Positions 21,804 through 34,743 of a stretch of DNA of 64,000 bases are shown here, piece by piece. Each line of letters opens with the position of its first letter. The stretch's first letter is position 1. The position numbers and the translations under genes are program-made. Source of the DNA: Melastoma dodecandrum (taxonomy: Eukaryota; Streptophyta; Magnoliopsida; Myrtales; Melastomataceae); contig JARUPY010000340.1 in the NCBI GenBank assembly GCA_029817715.1, positions 1 through 64,000 on the forward strand, written 5' to 3'. The notes beneath the pieces are model-generated. The model was given only the letters and a program-made list of their open reading frames with translations. It did no database searches and was not told the origin of the DNA.

Positions 21804-23696
21804 TCAACGAATTGAAGGAGACGTGCGCCAACTGTCAGCAAGAAACATCACACGATCACGAGATGGCACAGATAGTTGCTGTAGAATCACATTCTTCACA
21901 TGTATGGCTGCTCTTTCACCAGCGCGAGTGGCAAGCTCCAAGTAAACTCCTGCTTTTGTCATGTCACCTTGCTGTCAGATAAAGTATCACCCATCAGTCT
22001 CTAAATCATCTCAACAGGTCAAAATTTGATAAGCAAGTTGTTGATTAAGAACGGACAAATTATTGGCTTGCAAAATGTAGAAAGAATGGTAGTATAAAGG
22101 CCAGACTGAGTTCTTCAAAAGGTGACATACGGAGAAAAGATTGAGCCCGTGCTCATACTGAGCTTTACTGTGACCGGCATCGGCAGCTCGCTTCATCCAG
22201 CTTCTTGCTCTGTGGCGATTTTGTCGAAAGCCCTCTCCAAAGGAATAGCATAGAGCAACATTGTACATTGCACGGATGTAACCACCTTCAGCAGCTTTCA
22301 AGTACCATCTAGCCTGTCAGACATACATAAAGCATGCCAGAATGAGAAAAATGTGGGGTAAGTGCGTGCCCTCTGCTTGATGATTTATTTATTTTTGATA
22401 ATTTGACAGAAAAAAAAAATCACGCCATAACGGTGAGTAATTGGGATAAAATTTTCCATCAAAACCCATAAGACAGAAAAAAGGAAATCTCCCCAACATA
22501 AAAGTGGGTATCTTAGTCGAGCAGCATTTGAAAGAAAATAAAGGCCTGACCACTCCAATCCAGTACAAGGCTTAGCGCAAAAGAGAAAGAAGATGCATTT
22601 TTTTATACCGCTTCTCCCAAATTACGGTCCAATCCACATCCTCGATGCAGGCAAAGAGCTAACTGATATTGTGCCCTCATATTTCCACTCTTTGAAGCCA
22701 TGGCCAACCACTTAACAGCTTCCTGTGGCCTCTTGGGCTCTGTTTGCAGAATAACAAAGGACTTATATTAGCAGATTTCACAAAAGCGAGGATCCATTGA
22801 ACCATAAAAGGCTACTCTACAAAGGAATCACCACAGGGATGGAAGAAATGAGGAATGAAAAAAATTCAGAAACATGCACACTGAAAGCCATTGTCAGAAA
22901 CACAAAAGAACTACACAAACTTATCATCTCAAATCCGCATGCATAAGGTACCCAGCTGCGGAGAACTAGAAAAAACGAGAAGGACCTTGCATCACCTTAT
23001 GTTAGAGCTGGCTAAATCTGAGAAATGCGAACAACAATGAACAGAACAGGTGGCGGTATCATGCGAAATCCATTTTACGTGGAAGCAACAGGGATTGGAT
23101 AAAATTAACAAGAGATGTGATGGAGGAATCCGAAAGAAGAGGCAGGCAGAAACAAGATGAATCGGGAAGGAAGGAAAAAAGGGACCTTGCAAGAAAGAAA
23201 TGCCCAAGTTGCACATAGCAGAGGCATCCCCCAGCAGAGCGGCCCTCTCGTACATCTCCACAGCCTTAACCTTATCACCGATCTCCCAGTACAACAAACC
23301 GGCGTCGACCATCGCGAGAGTAGAACCGAGGGTGGCCCCCTTGAGAAAGGAATCGAGGGCCTTGTCAAGGTTAGGGCGGACACCAGCTCGGCCGTGCTTA
23401 AAACTCTTGCCCCAGCGGAGGAAGAGCATGGCCTGACGAAGGGGGAGGAGGGAGTCGCGCCAGGAGCGACAGACCAGGGAGGCGGACTTGAGGTTTGGGT
23501 GGGTGAAGGATGCGGCGATCCTCGTGAGGATGTCATCGGGGAGGGCAGAGAAGACGCCGTCGGGAGTTTCGGCGGTGACGTGGAGGAATCGGATTGGGTA
23601 CTGGAATTGGGGTTTGGCTAGGTTTTGGGTTTTTGAGGTGGGAAGGGCGGTAAAGGGAGAGGACTTGGTCGGGGGCGGCCATGTCCACTCCTTCAT
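21804..23696 (-). CDS. F-box protein with Sel1-like repeats (At1g70590-like)
   Basis: Four exons fit with GT..AG introns in phase: 23186-23696, 22609-22739, 22131-22313 and 21804-21971 (minus strand), giving 330 residues. Residues 49-85 are an F-box (ALPDDILTRIAASF, LKSASLVCRSWRD), which binds SKP1 in SCF ubiquitin ligases. From about residue 105 Sel1/TPR-like repeats follow (AMVDAGLLYWEIGDKVKAVEMYERAALLGDAS style, then exon 2 MRAQYQLALCL and exon 3 YIRAMYNVALCYSFGEG). These likely bind a substrate or partner. The last exon is helical and ends TSPSIR. The domain order and size match the single Arabidopsis F-box/Sel1 protein of locus At1g70590 (about 350 residues). The substrate is unknown. 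An intron-retained reading of exon 1 into 22992 is a shadow. Confidence 0.9.
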
Positions 23697-24143
23697 TTCT
23701 GTGTCTCCCCTTTGCTTTTTCTTTTCCTTCCTCCCTTCCCTTCTTCTTCGTTGTCTACTTCAAAGGATGAATAATAACATAGCAGAACAACCCGAGGGAG
23801 AGGAATGAAATGAATTAATAAGGAAACCAAAATACCAAAATATTTTTACTGTGATTAGAATCATTTAGAAATCCTCAAAGTTAAAAAGAACAATCAGGGA
23901 AATCATAGCCAAGAACCCTGTTTTCATTTTTAGGCAAATATTATGTGTGGCAGTCATCTAAGTTCCTTATGTCGGTTTAGCTAAATTATCAATCCTTGGT
24001 ACAACTTCATGGTATTATTACAGAAACTGCGAGCACCACCAGAGAAAGCAGCTTCCAGCAACGCAAGTTCAGACTCATACAAACCAAATAAACGCCTGGA
24101 CTGGAACGACAGACCTAAGACATGTTGTTGGACTAGCTATATA
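23697..24143. other. Short intergenic stretch
   Basis: These 447 bases separate the F-box start codon from the end of the next gene, which lies on the same strand. It must hold the F-box promoter and the 3' UTR of the TrpD-like gene. A CT-rich run (CTTTTTCTTTTCC..TTCTTCTTCG) at 23713-23752 is typical of plant 5' leaders. Confidence 0.6.
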
Positions 24144-27100
24144 CTATGCTTTGTGGGAGCTTTTGATGTAATTTAGGAGTTTCTTCAGAGCCTTCCCACT
24201 ATCAATGGTCTCCCTCGCTCTCTCAAAGGCCAGCGATATGTCTTCCCCGCCGTCGCATCCCAATAAGTGATCCACCAATCCGGCATTCAACACAATTCTG
24301 TCATACACGGGCCCTTTCTCACCACGAAGAGCTGCCAAACCCAACTCTATATTTTTCAAAACCTGCACTTTTCCGAATCATAAAATATCCATTACTCTAT
24401 CCATAAAAACAACACATGATTTGGCACATCATTGTCTGTTATAGCACACACCCATTACTGAGTAACTGAATCTCCAACTAGGCATTTACAAAGAGCAAGT
24501 AATGTGACAACCTTAAACAATCAAATCCCAATAAGTGATCCACCATTCCAGCGTTCAACACAATTCTATCTTATGCGGGCCCTTTCCCATATCAGAAACA
24601 TACATTACTCTCGAGCCATAAAGCAACGCCAATGGTTCAGCACATCTTAAAGCACACCCTTTACTAAGCAACTGAATCTCCTACTAGGTACTCTGTACTC
24701 ATTTCCCACTCTTCACAAAGAGCATGTAATGTAATAACATTAAACCACCAGTGCAGTCTAATTTTTCATCATTAATTACTGGGAAGCCTATCAAATCACC
24801 TACTTTATTTAGACTACAATAACCCAAGCAGCATTCAAAAAACTGAACAATGATAAGAAGTCCAAAGATCTCACCGATCTATCAGTTCTTGGAGTATTGG
24901 AAGGCTCAAAACCATAGTCTCTAGCATTAATCTCGACATTAAAATTCTGCCTTGAAACACCTGCATGAATATTTTAATACTTCAGTGCTTCAAGCTTAAT
25001 ATGGTAAAGCTAACGCCTTCATCACAGGTGCAATCATAAGCAAGAGGTTTGTGCAAAAGGAAAAAGAGTGAAAGCAAAGGACCATCGAGTTCAAGAGCAG
25101 ATACAGAGCTCATGGAACGAAATCCTGAACAATAGTTAATGGGAAGTCCTTTTGACACACTAGCTGCTCGCAATCGGGTTGTCATAGAAAGCGCTCCTTC
25201 CTCACCCTGCAGTCATATTACATTAATTACCCTCAACACCAATGTTATCCGATAACAATCTGCAAGAAAAAGCTTTTTCAACCTTAATTACTAAGCCTGA
25301 ATGGACCCCTCTTCTTTTCATGAGCATCAATAAAGGCTCTTCGTAGCCTTCATGATAGAATCCAGAGATGATGCTCTCCTTTCCCGAAGCCTATAAAGGA
25401 CAGAGTAATTGTTTACATAAGTAGGCACCAGTCGGGGAGCTGTTTGTAAGTCACCTGAAAAGCACCGGCAATATAGGTTGCAAGGAGAAAGAAAATAGAT
25501 GGTAAGCACCTTATTGGGTCCGCAAAAATTTTACTTACGAGGAAAAAGATTTCTAATGGTCTCAAAAACTATTTTCACATATCTAGGTCTCAAACAATAT
25601 TAAAATTGAAAAGAATTTTACTGATTTTATTGGAACCTCTGAACAATCAGACAGCGCAGAAAAACCCATCATAACAGTATGCACGCCTAACCAGACCTCA
25701 GTTGTTTGACCTTTAAGTCCTAAAGATGTGATGTATTTGAACTCTGTTGTTTGACCTCTACAAAGAGCATACAGAGCCACAAAATGGCCCCGAAACCAAA
25801 ACGAGGACACAGTTACAGGCCTACAGAGGACAAAACATAAGGATAGAGCCAAACTCATATAAGCCACACACCAGTGTCTCATACCAGCTATGTTGGACAA
25901 ATTTTCCTAGTAATCGACACATAACCAACCATGGTCCATAGTTCTCGTGCTTACAGGGCTGGATTTTCACATTGCAAGTTAAGAAACTTCTTTCTATGCC
26001 AGTGAACCACTGAAATGTCATTTTCCAAGTCAACAACGAAGGACATGCATTTTAACATTTAGAGGAAATCTGACCTTCACAAATTGCTGAATCTTTTCTG
26101 TTGTTGCAAGTGGAGGCCGCTTTTTGATGTGCTCCCTCAACCCCACAAGAGAGTATCTGAAATAGATTTGATTTTTGAAAGTCAAAAGAGATTTTTGGAA
26201 TTGAATGTCAGGATATCCAAAATCAATTTAAAAAAAAAAATCCAGAATATTAGCAAAACCTCCAAAGAAGCTTGTTGTTTCACTACTAAAAAGATATGCT
26301 ATAAAGTTATAAAAAATCTATATCATTATAAATAAATTTATGAAACATAATAAGAAAACTATATAACATGTGCCGTGAAAAAAAATCTGTCTAATTAACA
26401 CTAAATGGAGGAAGATGCAATAGTAAGTTAGCCACACAAAAAAAAATGTTAAGGCCAAAACTTAAGGATTGTGACATGTTAACTAGTAATTATTAACAAA
26501 AAAATTCTAATATCTAGTAAGCTGAACTAACTTGGGTTGATTAGCAAATTTCCAGATACATACTGGATATTCCGAGTTTCTTATCAAGTCAAAAGAACTA
26601 GTAATGCTTCAAAATATCCTTCTCACAGCCATGTAATCAACAGCTGTTTAAGTGCCAAAATGAATATTGCCAAAGAGAAATATGTTTCCAAATATCCATC
26701 ACAAAAACATCAAATACCGCAATGGAAACCGATTAACAATATCTTTCAATAAGTTTGATTTCTGCAATGCCACATAAAGAAGAGAATATATTGTTTGCCC
26801 GTGATAAATGTATAAGGTCAGAACTTACAATGATGGACGAGCTTCCCGTAAACTGATGTATGCAAAACCAACGTCCTCATCCTAAAGTTTAATTTCAAAA
26901 GTTAATGTTTGACTACGCCATCACATGGCATCGCAATATGGCAGGATTATTTTTTCATAAAAAGTACCTCCAGCAGATTCTTGGCTTGCAATGGAGAGAG
27001 ACGGGTATTCGCTCCCATATACTTGAGCATTTGCTCTTCCGTTACACCACCCTAAATTAAATAACAAGGAATGGTGAGCGATTTATACCAGCCTAATGCA

Positions 27101-28618
27101 GTCGCCTTTGACACAGCTGCATGCCCATATATATGAAAAGAACAGAGACTATGCTAATTTCAAAGAAACAAACCTTAGGTGGCATCCATTCGACACCATG
27201 AAGCAAGCAAGATTCACCGTAACAAGAGCGGACAGCAGCGGCAAATAAAGTACTTCTGAAATAGCGTGTATTTCCATCATAAGGTTCACCATAATGGGTC
27301 AATGATCTGACATTAGCAACAGGAGCAGGACCTGTCCAAGAGCGCATATTACGACCAAAGAAACGGAGATTACTCATTTTGAATGTCCAACATGATCAAC
27401 ACCAATACAACAATCATATTTGATATTACCAAGTTCATCATCAAACGCCAGGCAGTATGCCTTTAACTCGCGGTCCGTTTCCCTGTTCATTCTTTGACCT
27501 ATTAAAAATGCTGAAAGCAATGACTGACTTACTCCTGCACATTGGTTATCTCCAACATTTAGCGGCAGGACTTCTTTAAGAACACCCTGGACTTCCTCAT
27601 ATCCAAGATGCCCCCCTGCCAAAATTTCCCTAAGGGCACCAACCAATCGCATCTCTCTATTACTGTTGCCCGTGTACTGTGGACCGATAGAACTTCCAAC
27701 TCCTAATAAAGAGCCTTCTGGATCCGCTATGAAGATAATATCAGGAGGAAGTGCCCGAACTAATAAAGGCCAGAAAGTGTTCATCGCTCGTCTTTCACCT
27801 TCGCTCCACTGAGTAGCCTCCGGAAATGCATTTGCACGAATAGTCATACCAGCAAAGAAGGCACCCATCTGCGCATTGGACACCTGTTCTTCATTCGTGA
27901 GCTCTCCTTTCACTGAAAGGAAGACAATAACAATCAAATTCTCAAGCACTACCATACACAATATCAACTCTACCAGCAGTAAATCCTGTTCTATTGAAGT
28001 TGGGAAAAGGGAGCTACTGTTACGTAACTGTCCTGATTTGCAGGTGTACAGGATTGGCATCATGGTAGCAAATTCAATTGACTCAATTCTGACAAACTAT
28101 TGATTGACAAAAAAACGTTGCTCCCAATGAAGCAGCGACGTGATGGGTTAAAGAAAGCATCCTCATATCACTAACAAGGATCATATTCCAACAATGTTCA
28201 AGATGATACCACACGAAATATGGCAACCAGGAAATAGATTTGAAACCGTGGTGGTCATCCAAGCAAAAAAAAGGGGAACAGAACCTGAACGGAGGATGGT
28301 GTCGAGGACACGGAAGGCGTGATCCTGGGTCAAAGGCCTGGTCTGGGTGGGGCCAGTGCAAACCCTAGCCTGGGCATCAAGTAAGGTGAGGTTAGGCATG
28401 GGAAGGAAGGGGTCCCTGTAAGAAGAGGAGAGGGAGGGATCCCTGTCCCCGTCCCTGGGGGCAGATTCCTGGACATCCAAGGTAGCGGCGGAGGCAGTCC
28501 ACCTCCGGAGGAAGCATTGCGGCCGGAAAGAAATGGTGGTTTGGGATTGGGGTTGGTGGAGAGATGAGGTGGTGGGAGAGAGAGAGATTCCGGAGTTGAG
28601 CACAAGAAGTGCATTCAT
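24144..28618 (-). CDS. TrpD-like glycosyltransferase family 3 protein (anthranilate phosphoribosyltransferase-like, At1g70570-like)
   Basis: Ten exons fit in phase on the minus strand: 28285-28618, 27430-27912, 27174-27331, 26968-27051, 26829-26881, 26075-26156, 25283-25390, 25083-25206, 24875-24960 and 24144-24362. They give 576 residues. The Ser/Thr/Arg-rich first ~50 residues look like a plastid transit peptide. A helical N-terminal domain (TNEEQVSNAQMGAFFAGMTIRA, about 115-140) precedes the nucleoside-phosphoribosyltransferase-like fold. At residues 284-293 the sequence is THYGEPYDGN where true TrpD enzymes have the PRPP-binding GTGGDG motif. It continues with ESCLLHGVEWMPPKGG and ends LGCDGGEDIS..IDSGKALKKLLNYIK. 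It is therefore a TrpD paralogue of uncertain activity, not the canonical tryptophan enzyme. Confidence 0.9.
24256..24742 (-). repeat. Partial duplication of the last exon inside intron 9
   Basis: The stretch 24525-24742 resembles 24256-24512. ATCCCAATAAGTGATCCACC, then the GTTCAACACAATTCT and GCGGGCCCTTTC blocks of exon 10, recur in the intron. They are followed by the same flanking order (ATTACTCT, GCACATC, AGCACAC, AACTGAATCTCC, ACAAAGAGCA-GTAATGT). The second copy is mutated and lacks the acceptor context, so it is a decayed tandem duplicate of the exon edge and intron. Confidence 0.75.
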
Positions 28619-29838
28619 TTCTTTCGTTTATTCCTTCTTTCACCGATTCAAAATATAGATTTGGATCCAAAATCGGTGATCGTTGACTTCCTAGGAAATG
28701 GACTACCAATACAACACAATGATAATGATAATGGGCACTTTAACTGTCGGAACTGTGAGGTTAGGACGTAATTATAATTAAATTTAAAAAAATTATGAAA
28801 TACGGTTCGTTTCGAAAGCTGAAGAAGAGATATTATTCACAAATTGCCATTTTAAATTGTGATATTTACTTTATAAAAAAAATTTAATTTTAAATCGTTT
28901 AGATACATTTTGTAAAAAAATTAACATAATTGATGTATTATGGTGTTAAATCAAAGTCAGAGTTGCCTACCTCACCGCTAAAAGTCGCCGTTTAAAACCT
29001 TCATCGCTTCAATTTTTTATTAAATATAGATGTGTTTTCAAATTGCGACTTTTTCATGTGTACGATATTTTATAGAATGAAAATCTTAATTTTAAATCGT
29101 AATTTAAGAATAATATTAGGGGAGTTTTCTAAGTTAAAATTCAAACAAACCTCGCGATCCTAAGCTGCCTCTTGTCTGTGGCCGGAAACATCCCTTCTTA
29201 CAGGGACATGGACAAGACATGTGTTTGCATGCAGTGGAAAAGAAAGGAATAACAAAAAAAGTGGGAAATTTTGAAAAATGTCAGAGTATAATTTTTTTTT
29301 AAATGTGTTTTTCATCTTTTCCATTTTTTTTTTATCATTTTTCGTTGTTTCCGTATAAGTTTTACGATTAAATTTAAAAGTACATATTAAAATTAGAGAT
29401 TAAAAAATTTTAAAATGAATTCCGTTATGCAGCGGACAACTCCATCATCTGCCTTGGAAGTTTTATCTGGCACATCATTATAATCATATTATAATATAAA
29501 TGAGACAACTCCTAAATAGAAACATCACATTGTTTCAGCGAACCAGCATTGTTTACTGACATTGTTTTTCACAAAAATTGCATCCTATAATTGATTACGT
29601 TTAACCTTCTTCCTTTTTTTATAATCAAATTTCTAGAATATAGGGGGTTGCAATTTGTTAATGTTATGGGCGGCTGCCCAAGCAACAGCACAAGCAAAAG
29701 ATACGACAAAGAAAAGGCAAAAAACAGAGGGTCTTGTTTCTCAACCCTCCTCTTCCTCGTTGGTTTCGGTTTTATGATTCCCAAGTTTCCATCCTTTCAT
29801 CCTCCCCCTAACTCTTCTCAATCTCCCTCTGCTTCCCA
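28619..29838. other. Intergenic, bidirectional promoter region
   Basis: These 1.2 kb lie between two divergent genes, the TrpD-like (-) and the LysM kinase (+), and must hold both promoters. The sequence is very AT-rich with long A and T runs. Open stretches at 29569-29784 show nothing recognisable. No other gene was seen. Confidence 0.6.
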
Positions 29839-32590
29839 ATGGCTTCCCACTGGCTCCCATCCCTTTTGTTGGCCCTGTTTGTGTCGGTTGTTACATCAGC
29901 ACCTGTCGAACTTCATCCTCTTAACTGCTCGGAGCAAATCCGGGCGTGCAGCTCCTCCCTTTACTACCACAACAACAATGTCCCGGTCAACCAGATTGCC
30001 CTTCACTATTCCATTAATGAATCCCAGATTCAGCCGATACAGACCGGGAATAGGCGGGATTATCTCATCAGCGTAATGTGTTCTTGCCAGACCATAGAAA
30101 AGGTCACCGCCTACTTCTATAATACTTCCTACTTTGTGGAAGAAGGCCAGACGTTCGACGATGTCTCCTCCAGGTCTTACAGCGATCAAGCTTTTGGCTC
30201 AGGAAATGAAGGCACCAACTTCTCCCCGTTGACCACTGTTCCAATATACATCCCTTGCGGCTGCCTGCAGGACAGCTCCATTGTTGTGGTGACGTACACT
30301 GTCCAACCCCATGACACATTGTCAGACATTGCAGCTCTATTATCTGCAGATGTTGATGAAATCATAAGCATGAATGCCCCTCAAATACAGAACCCAGATA
30401 ACATCTACACAGGCTCTGTTCTGTTCATTCCCAAATCAATCCATGCCACCCCATGGCCTAAGACGGGTGCTACCCCAGGTGTGCTTGACATCTCAGCTTC
30501 ATGAAAATTTTCTAATTATGTTTGCATCTTTAATCCATTTTTTCTGCCTTGCGATGTCTTCCATTCTTGTTCAAGATGAGCATTCAATTATTTGGGAGAT
30601 TAAGCAACATATTAGTTTTATTTATGTTTTCTTATTGATGATCAATCTGAATAAACAATTTGTTTCTTTGAATTCTTTGAAAGCTCCGATAGCTCGGGAA
30701 CCTGCAGCAAATAAGCACAAGTGGACAATAATAATCATCGTGATGTTAGCGACGGTGACGTTTATATCAATGCTCACAGTAATCGTAATGCTTAGGAGGA
30801 ATCAGCTGCGACGAGACTTACGTGAAGATCCCAAGGCAGCCACAACCAAGAGCTTCAGTATCAACAAAGGATTCTCCTTCAAGAACGAAAATATAGACGG
30901 TCAGCTATATAACCTGTCTTTTCTTTTCAGGCATGTTTACACTAAATAAAAGAGAGAACAACTCGTGTAAAATCTCCATGGTGTAGATAATCCAGTTTTT
31001 GAATCAGAGAAACCAATGGTGTACAGTTTGGAGCAGATTGAGGGTGCAACAGACAACTTTGATGAATCTAAGAAAATAGGAGAGGGAGGATACGGGAGCG
31101 TGTATTTTGGATACCTGGGCAAACAGGTAACTATAGCTGCCGGTTGGTCTTGTAGATTTGTTTCTTTCTATGCCACACAAATAGATGATGTGAAGGTTTA
31201 CTTTCCCCTGAAAAATTAAAAGGAGTTGGCAATCAAGAAAATGAAGTCCAGCAAATCGAAGGAGTTCTTTGCCGAGGTGAAGGTTTTGTGCAAGATCCAC
31301 CATATTAACGTGGTGAGAAAGCCGAATCACATGGCCTTTTCTTCCGAGTATGTGATAAAAGGAAGGGAAGCAAACTAAGTAATCCTGATCTTAGGTGGAA
31401 CTGATTGGCTATGCAATAGGAGAAGACCACCTATACTTAGTATATGAGTTCATTCCTAATGGATCACTCAGCGAGCATCTCCATGATCCTTTCTTGAAAG
31501 GTCCTGATTTTTATTATAATGGCAAGAAGAAATCCGGTTGCAATATTCTGAATCTATTGATTTTTTACTATTGCTAAAAGCAGGTCATCAGCCCCTTTCT
31601 TGGACTGTGAGGACTGAAATTGCACTCGAAGCTGCCAGAGGCATTGAATATATTCATGATCACACAAAGGCACGATATGTCCACCGCGATATAAAGACTA
31701 GCAACATCCTTCTTGATGGAGGACACCATGCCAAGGTGGTTTAAACTCTGCTTTTCCATTCCGCCATGGATTGTCTTGAGGGCAGTGTTTTGCAGAACTT
31801 ATTGAACATATGACAGAGTGAATTGGCATAGGTATCTGATTTTGGATTGGCAAAGCTCGTGGGGAGGACCAGCGAGGAAGACCTAATCGCTACTCGGCTC
31901 GTGGGAACACCGGGTTACCTCCCCCCAGAGTAAGACACTGCAACAATCACTGTTCACACATTTGGCCGGACTGTTGACTTTCATCAATCAACATATCTCT
32001 GATCATCATTCCTCGAATATTCATGAAGATCTGTTAAGGAGCTCCAGGTGACCCCAAAGACCGATGTGTTCGCTTACGGGGTGGTTTTGGCGGAACTGAT
32101 CACAGGCCAACGTGCACTGATCCGAGACAGCAAAGATCCCACCAAACTCATCTCTCTCATCACCATCGTGTGTCACCTGAATGCTACTACTCATGTCACC
32201 TAACGTCCCACCAAATGCTCTAACTAGAATACAACATGATGCAGATGAACAAAATTTTCCGAGATGATGATCCACTTTCTGCTCTAGAAGTTTACATCGA
32301 CACAAACCTTATCGGCAACTACCCCATGGAGGAGGTGTACAGGGTAAGTTATGGAACGCATTTTGTGATTTTGATTGCTTCAACAATTGAAATTAAATTG
32401 GATCAGAATTTTTCACCATTTGCAGATGGCAGAGATAGCGCATTGGTGCCTAAGTGAAGATCCGGGGGACCGACCAGAGATGCGGGAGATAGTGGTGACA
32501 TTGTCCCAGATCATGACATCATCAGTGGAATGGGAGGCATCACTAGGCGGGAACAGCCACGTTTTCAGTGGCTTGCATAACGGGAGATGA
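29839..32590 (+). CDS. LysM domain receptor-like kinase (LYK3/CERK1 type)
   Basis: Ten exons fit in phase: 29839-30478, 30684-30899, 30987-31126, 31223-31312, 31395-31500, 31584-31735, 31832-31929, 32029-32167, 32245-32343 and 32426-32590. They give 614 residues. Residues 1-20 are a signal peptide. The ectodomain has the CxC pairs typical of LysM receptors (MCSCQ, PCGCLQ) and a clear LysM at about 155-205 ([19 protein letters not shown]). The membrane helix is near 224-247. The kinase has GEGGYGSVY (317-325), Lys337, Glu350, the HRD motif with Asp433, DFG Asp451 and GTPGYLPPE, so it should be active. It ends [12 protein letters not shown], as in LYK3-type proteins. Such receptors bind chitin or related N-acetylglucosamine oligomers at the plasma membrane and act in immunity or symbiosis. 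The exact orthologue and ligand are not decided. Confidence 0.92.
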
Positions 32591-34743
32591 AGAGATTTAA
32601 CAGGACAGGAAAGTTCATGAACACGGCTCTAAATCCATTTCTCCCTTTTGTCTAGTCCATCCTTCGTCTGAATGACTGACTTCACACAATCCAAGGTTGA
32701 TATTTTCCTACACGAGACAATATAGTTGAACATGCTTCGTATGTTTTCATTTGGGAGAGAGCACCGCCGACGACTATGGATAAAGCCTCACACTATTCGA
32801 CTAAACCTATCACGAAGCAAACCTGGCAGCAAAAGAAATAAATCGGAATAAGTAATACTTGACACGGGTTAATTATGCGGAAACTTTTTCGATGCGAAAA
32901 ATTTAGATGCTTAGAGGGGACATAGACATCTGGATCATCGCTAAGTATAACTGAGGTCAAGATAGATCGAGTGATAATATATCTAAGTTATACTTAAGGG
33001 TACCCTGAGATTAGAGATACTGGAAACGACCCATTTAAGAGGATGCCACATATTGAACATCATTGGTCAATCCTCTTTATGAACAAGTGTAACTGATCTT
33101 TTGACTTAATACCTTCATTTATTCTATGCGTGGAGTTCGTGCACTTTGACGTCGTTAAAAAAAGTCTTTAACCGGATTGTAACTAATATGATTGTTGGGT
33201 GTGTGATAAAGCGTAGAGAGAATAGTGTTGAGTCAATATACGATTCATCGCTCTCCTAGATTAGAGAGTTGACATTTAGGCCACTTGATAGAACTATTAG
33301 TGACTCTAAAATCCATGGTCATGGGAGGAATGTTTTACATTCAAGTGAGTCTATTATATCTTGGTAATCAAGTAAAATAATTAATTTGGGAATGATGTAT
33401 TTTGCGCCGGATTAATTGGGATATCGGTTAGATGAAGAGATTGAATTACACAGTAATCGGTTCATAATGGTTTATGATTTATGATCATTATTCTAATACG
33501 TTGGATGACTAAAAGCTATTGCTAGACGGTTACCTTAGTTTGTGTATGGATTTACACTGCATTCGTGTTTAGGACCTAGAGTGTCGCACTCATAGCACCC
33601 GACACGAACATTTATTATTTCGTGGATGCTAAATATTATTTCAGAATTATAATTAATTGGATGATTATTTTATTCTGAAATATCGAAAGTAAAATTTAAA
33701 CTAAGATCGAATATAGATTTATTCAGGTCAATTCGTGTTTATCTTAGAATAAATGACATTTAATTTTATGATAGTTAAATGTTAATTAAATGATTATTTG
33801 GATATTAAGTTAAAGTATCCAAGATGCTTATTTAAATAAAATTATATTGAATTTTATTCGACCATTTTAATCGTTTGGGATTAATTGCCCCATAGATTGG
33901 GTTTCAATATTATTTATAACATAATATATTTATTTTGATTTGATTTTTGTTAAGATTAAAATCTTAGTTGAGAGAAAAATTACGTTTTCATAATAAGAGA
34001 GAAATATCGCTTTCGAGAGTTATTTTTCATTCGTCGATCTAAGAGGCTAGCACTTACCGGATCGTCAAATCTTCATGATCGTGTGCGCATGGATACCGTT
34101 AAAGGAGTCACACGTGGGACTCTAATTTGTTTTTGAACTGCATTTGTTATACCAAAATATCGAGATATGATTTTCGGTAAGTTTTGTTGTTTTATCTCAA
34201 ATATTTTATACGTACCATGATGATCGTGTTATTTTGGACTTGAATATTTTATTTTTACTGCTTCCACCGCGCTCGAATTCTATCAGTTTCTTTATTCCAC
34301 TTTTACGGTTTTCTTTCTATTTTGTCCTTTTCTTCTCTTTTTTCATATCCTAAAGTATTAGAAAAACTTCAATCAAGTCCTTTTAAGAAAGATTAGGCGA
34401 AGGAAAATCTTTAGAAAATCTTTCTAGAACTCTTGGACGATTGGAGTTCGTCTCATAGTCTAGAGTATCTCCCTATGGAATAGGTAGAAGTATAAATGAT
34501 TTGTTAACCCAGTTAACTAATTGTTCAAGAAAACTTTGAAAATCTAGAAAAACGAAACCATTTTACTTAGGAAGTAGGCGCGATAGTTAACATGATGTTA
34601 GACTCTTTGAAGCATGAGAGAAGTTTAAAAAGGCCTGAGACAGAGGTGACTTCTGGACTGGAGAGTACTTCGGGAAAACCAGTCGATAAATTGAAACTGG
34701 ATGAAGAAATTTCAAATAGGGTCAATGAAAAAGCATAGATGAG
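32591..34743. other. Intergenic AT-rich region
   Basis: These 2.15 kb after the LysM kinase include its 3' UTR. No ORF of useful length was seen. The stretch 33400-34150 has the look of old repeat DNA, and it may be the untranslated part of the viral or mobile sequence that follows, but I could not show this. Confidence 0.4.

Noticed and set aside
22992..23185. Extension of the F-box first exon to 22992
   Set aside because: A good GT donor at 23185-23184 with in-phase joining to a Sel1-coding exon at 22739 explains the data better; the extension is intron read-through.
27332..27429. ORFs reading through intron 2 of the TrpD-like gene
   Set aside because: Joining 27430 to 27331 with GT/AG keeps the family sequence; read-through inserts unrelated residues.
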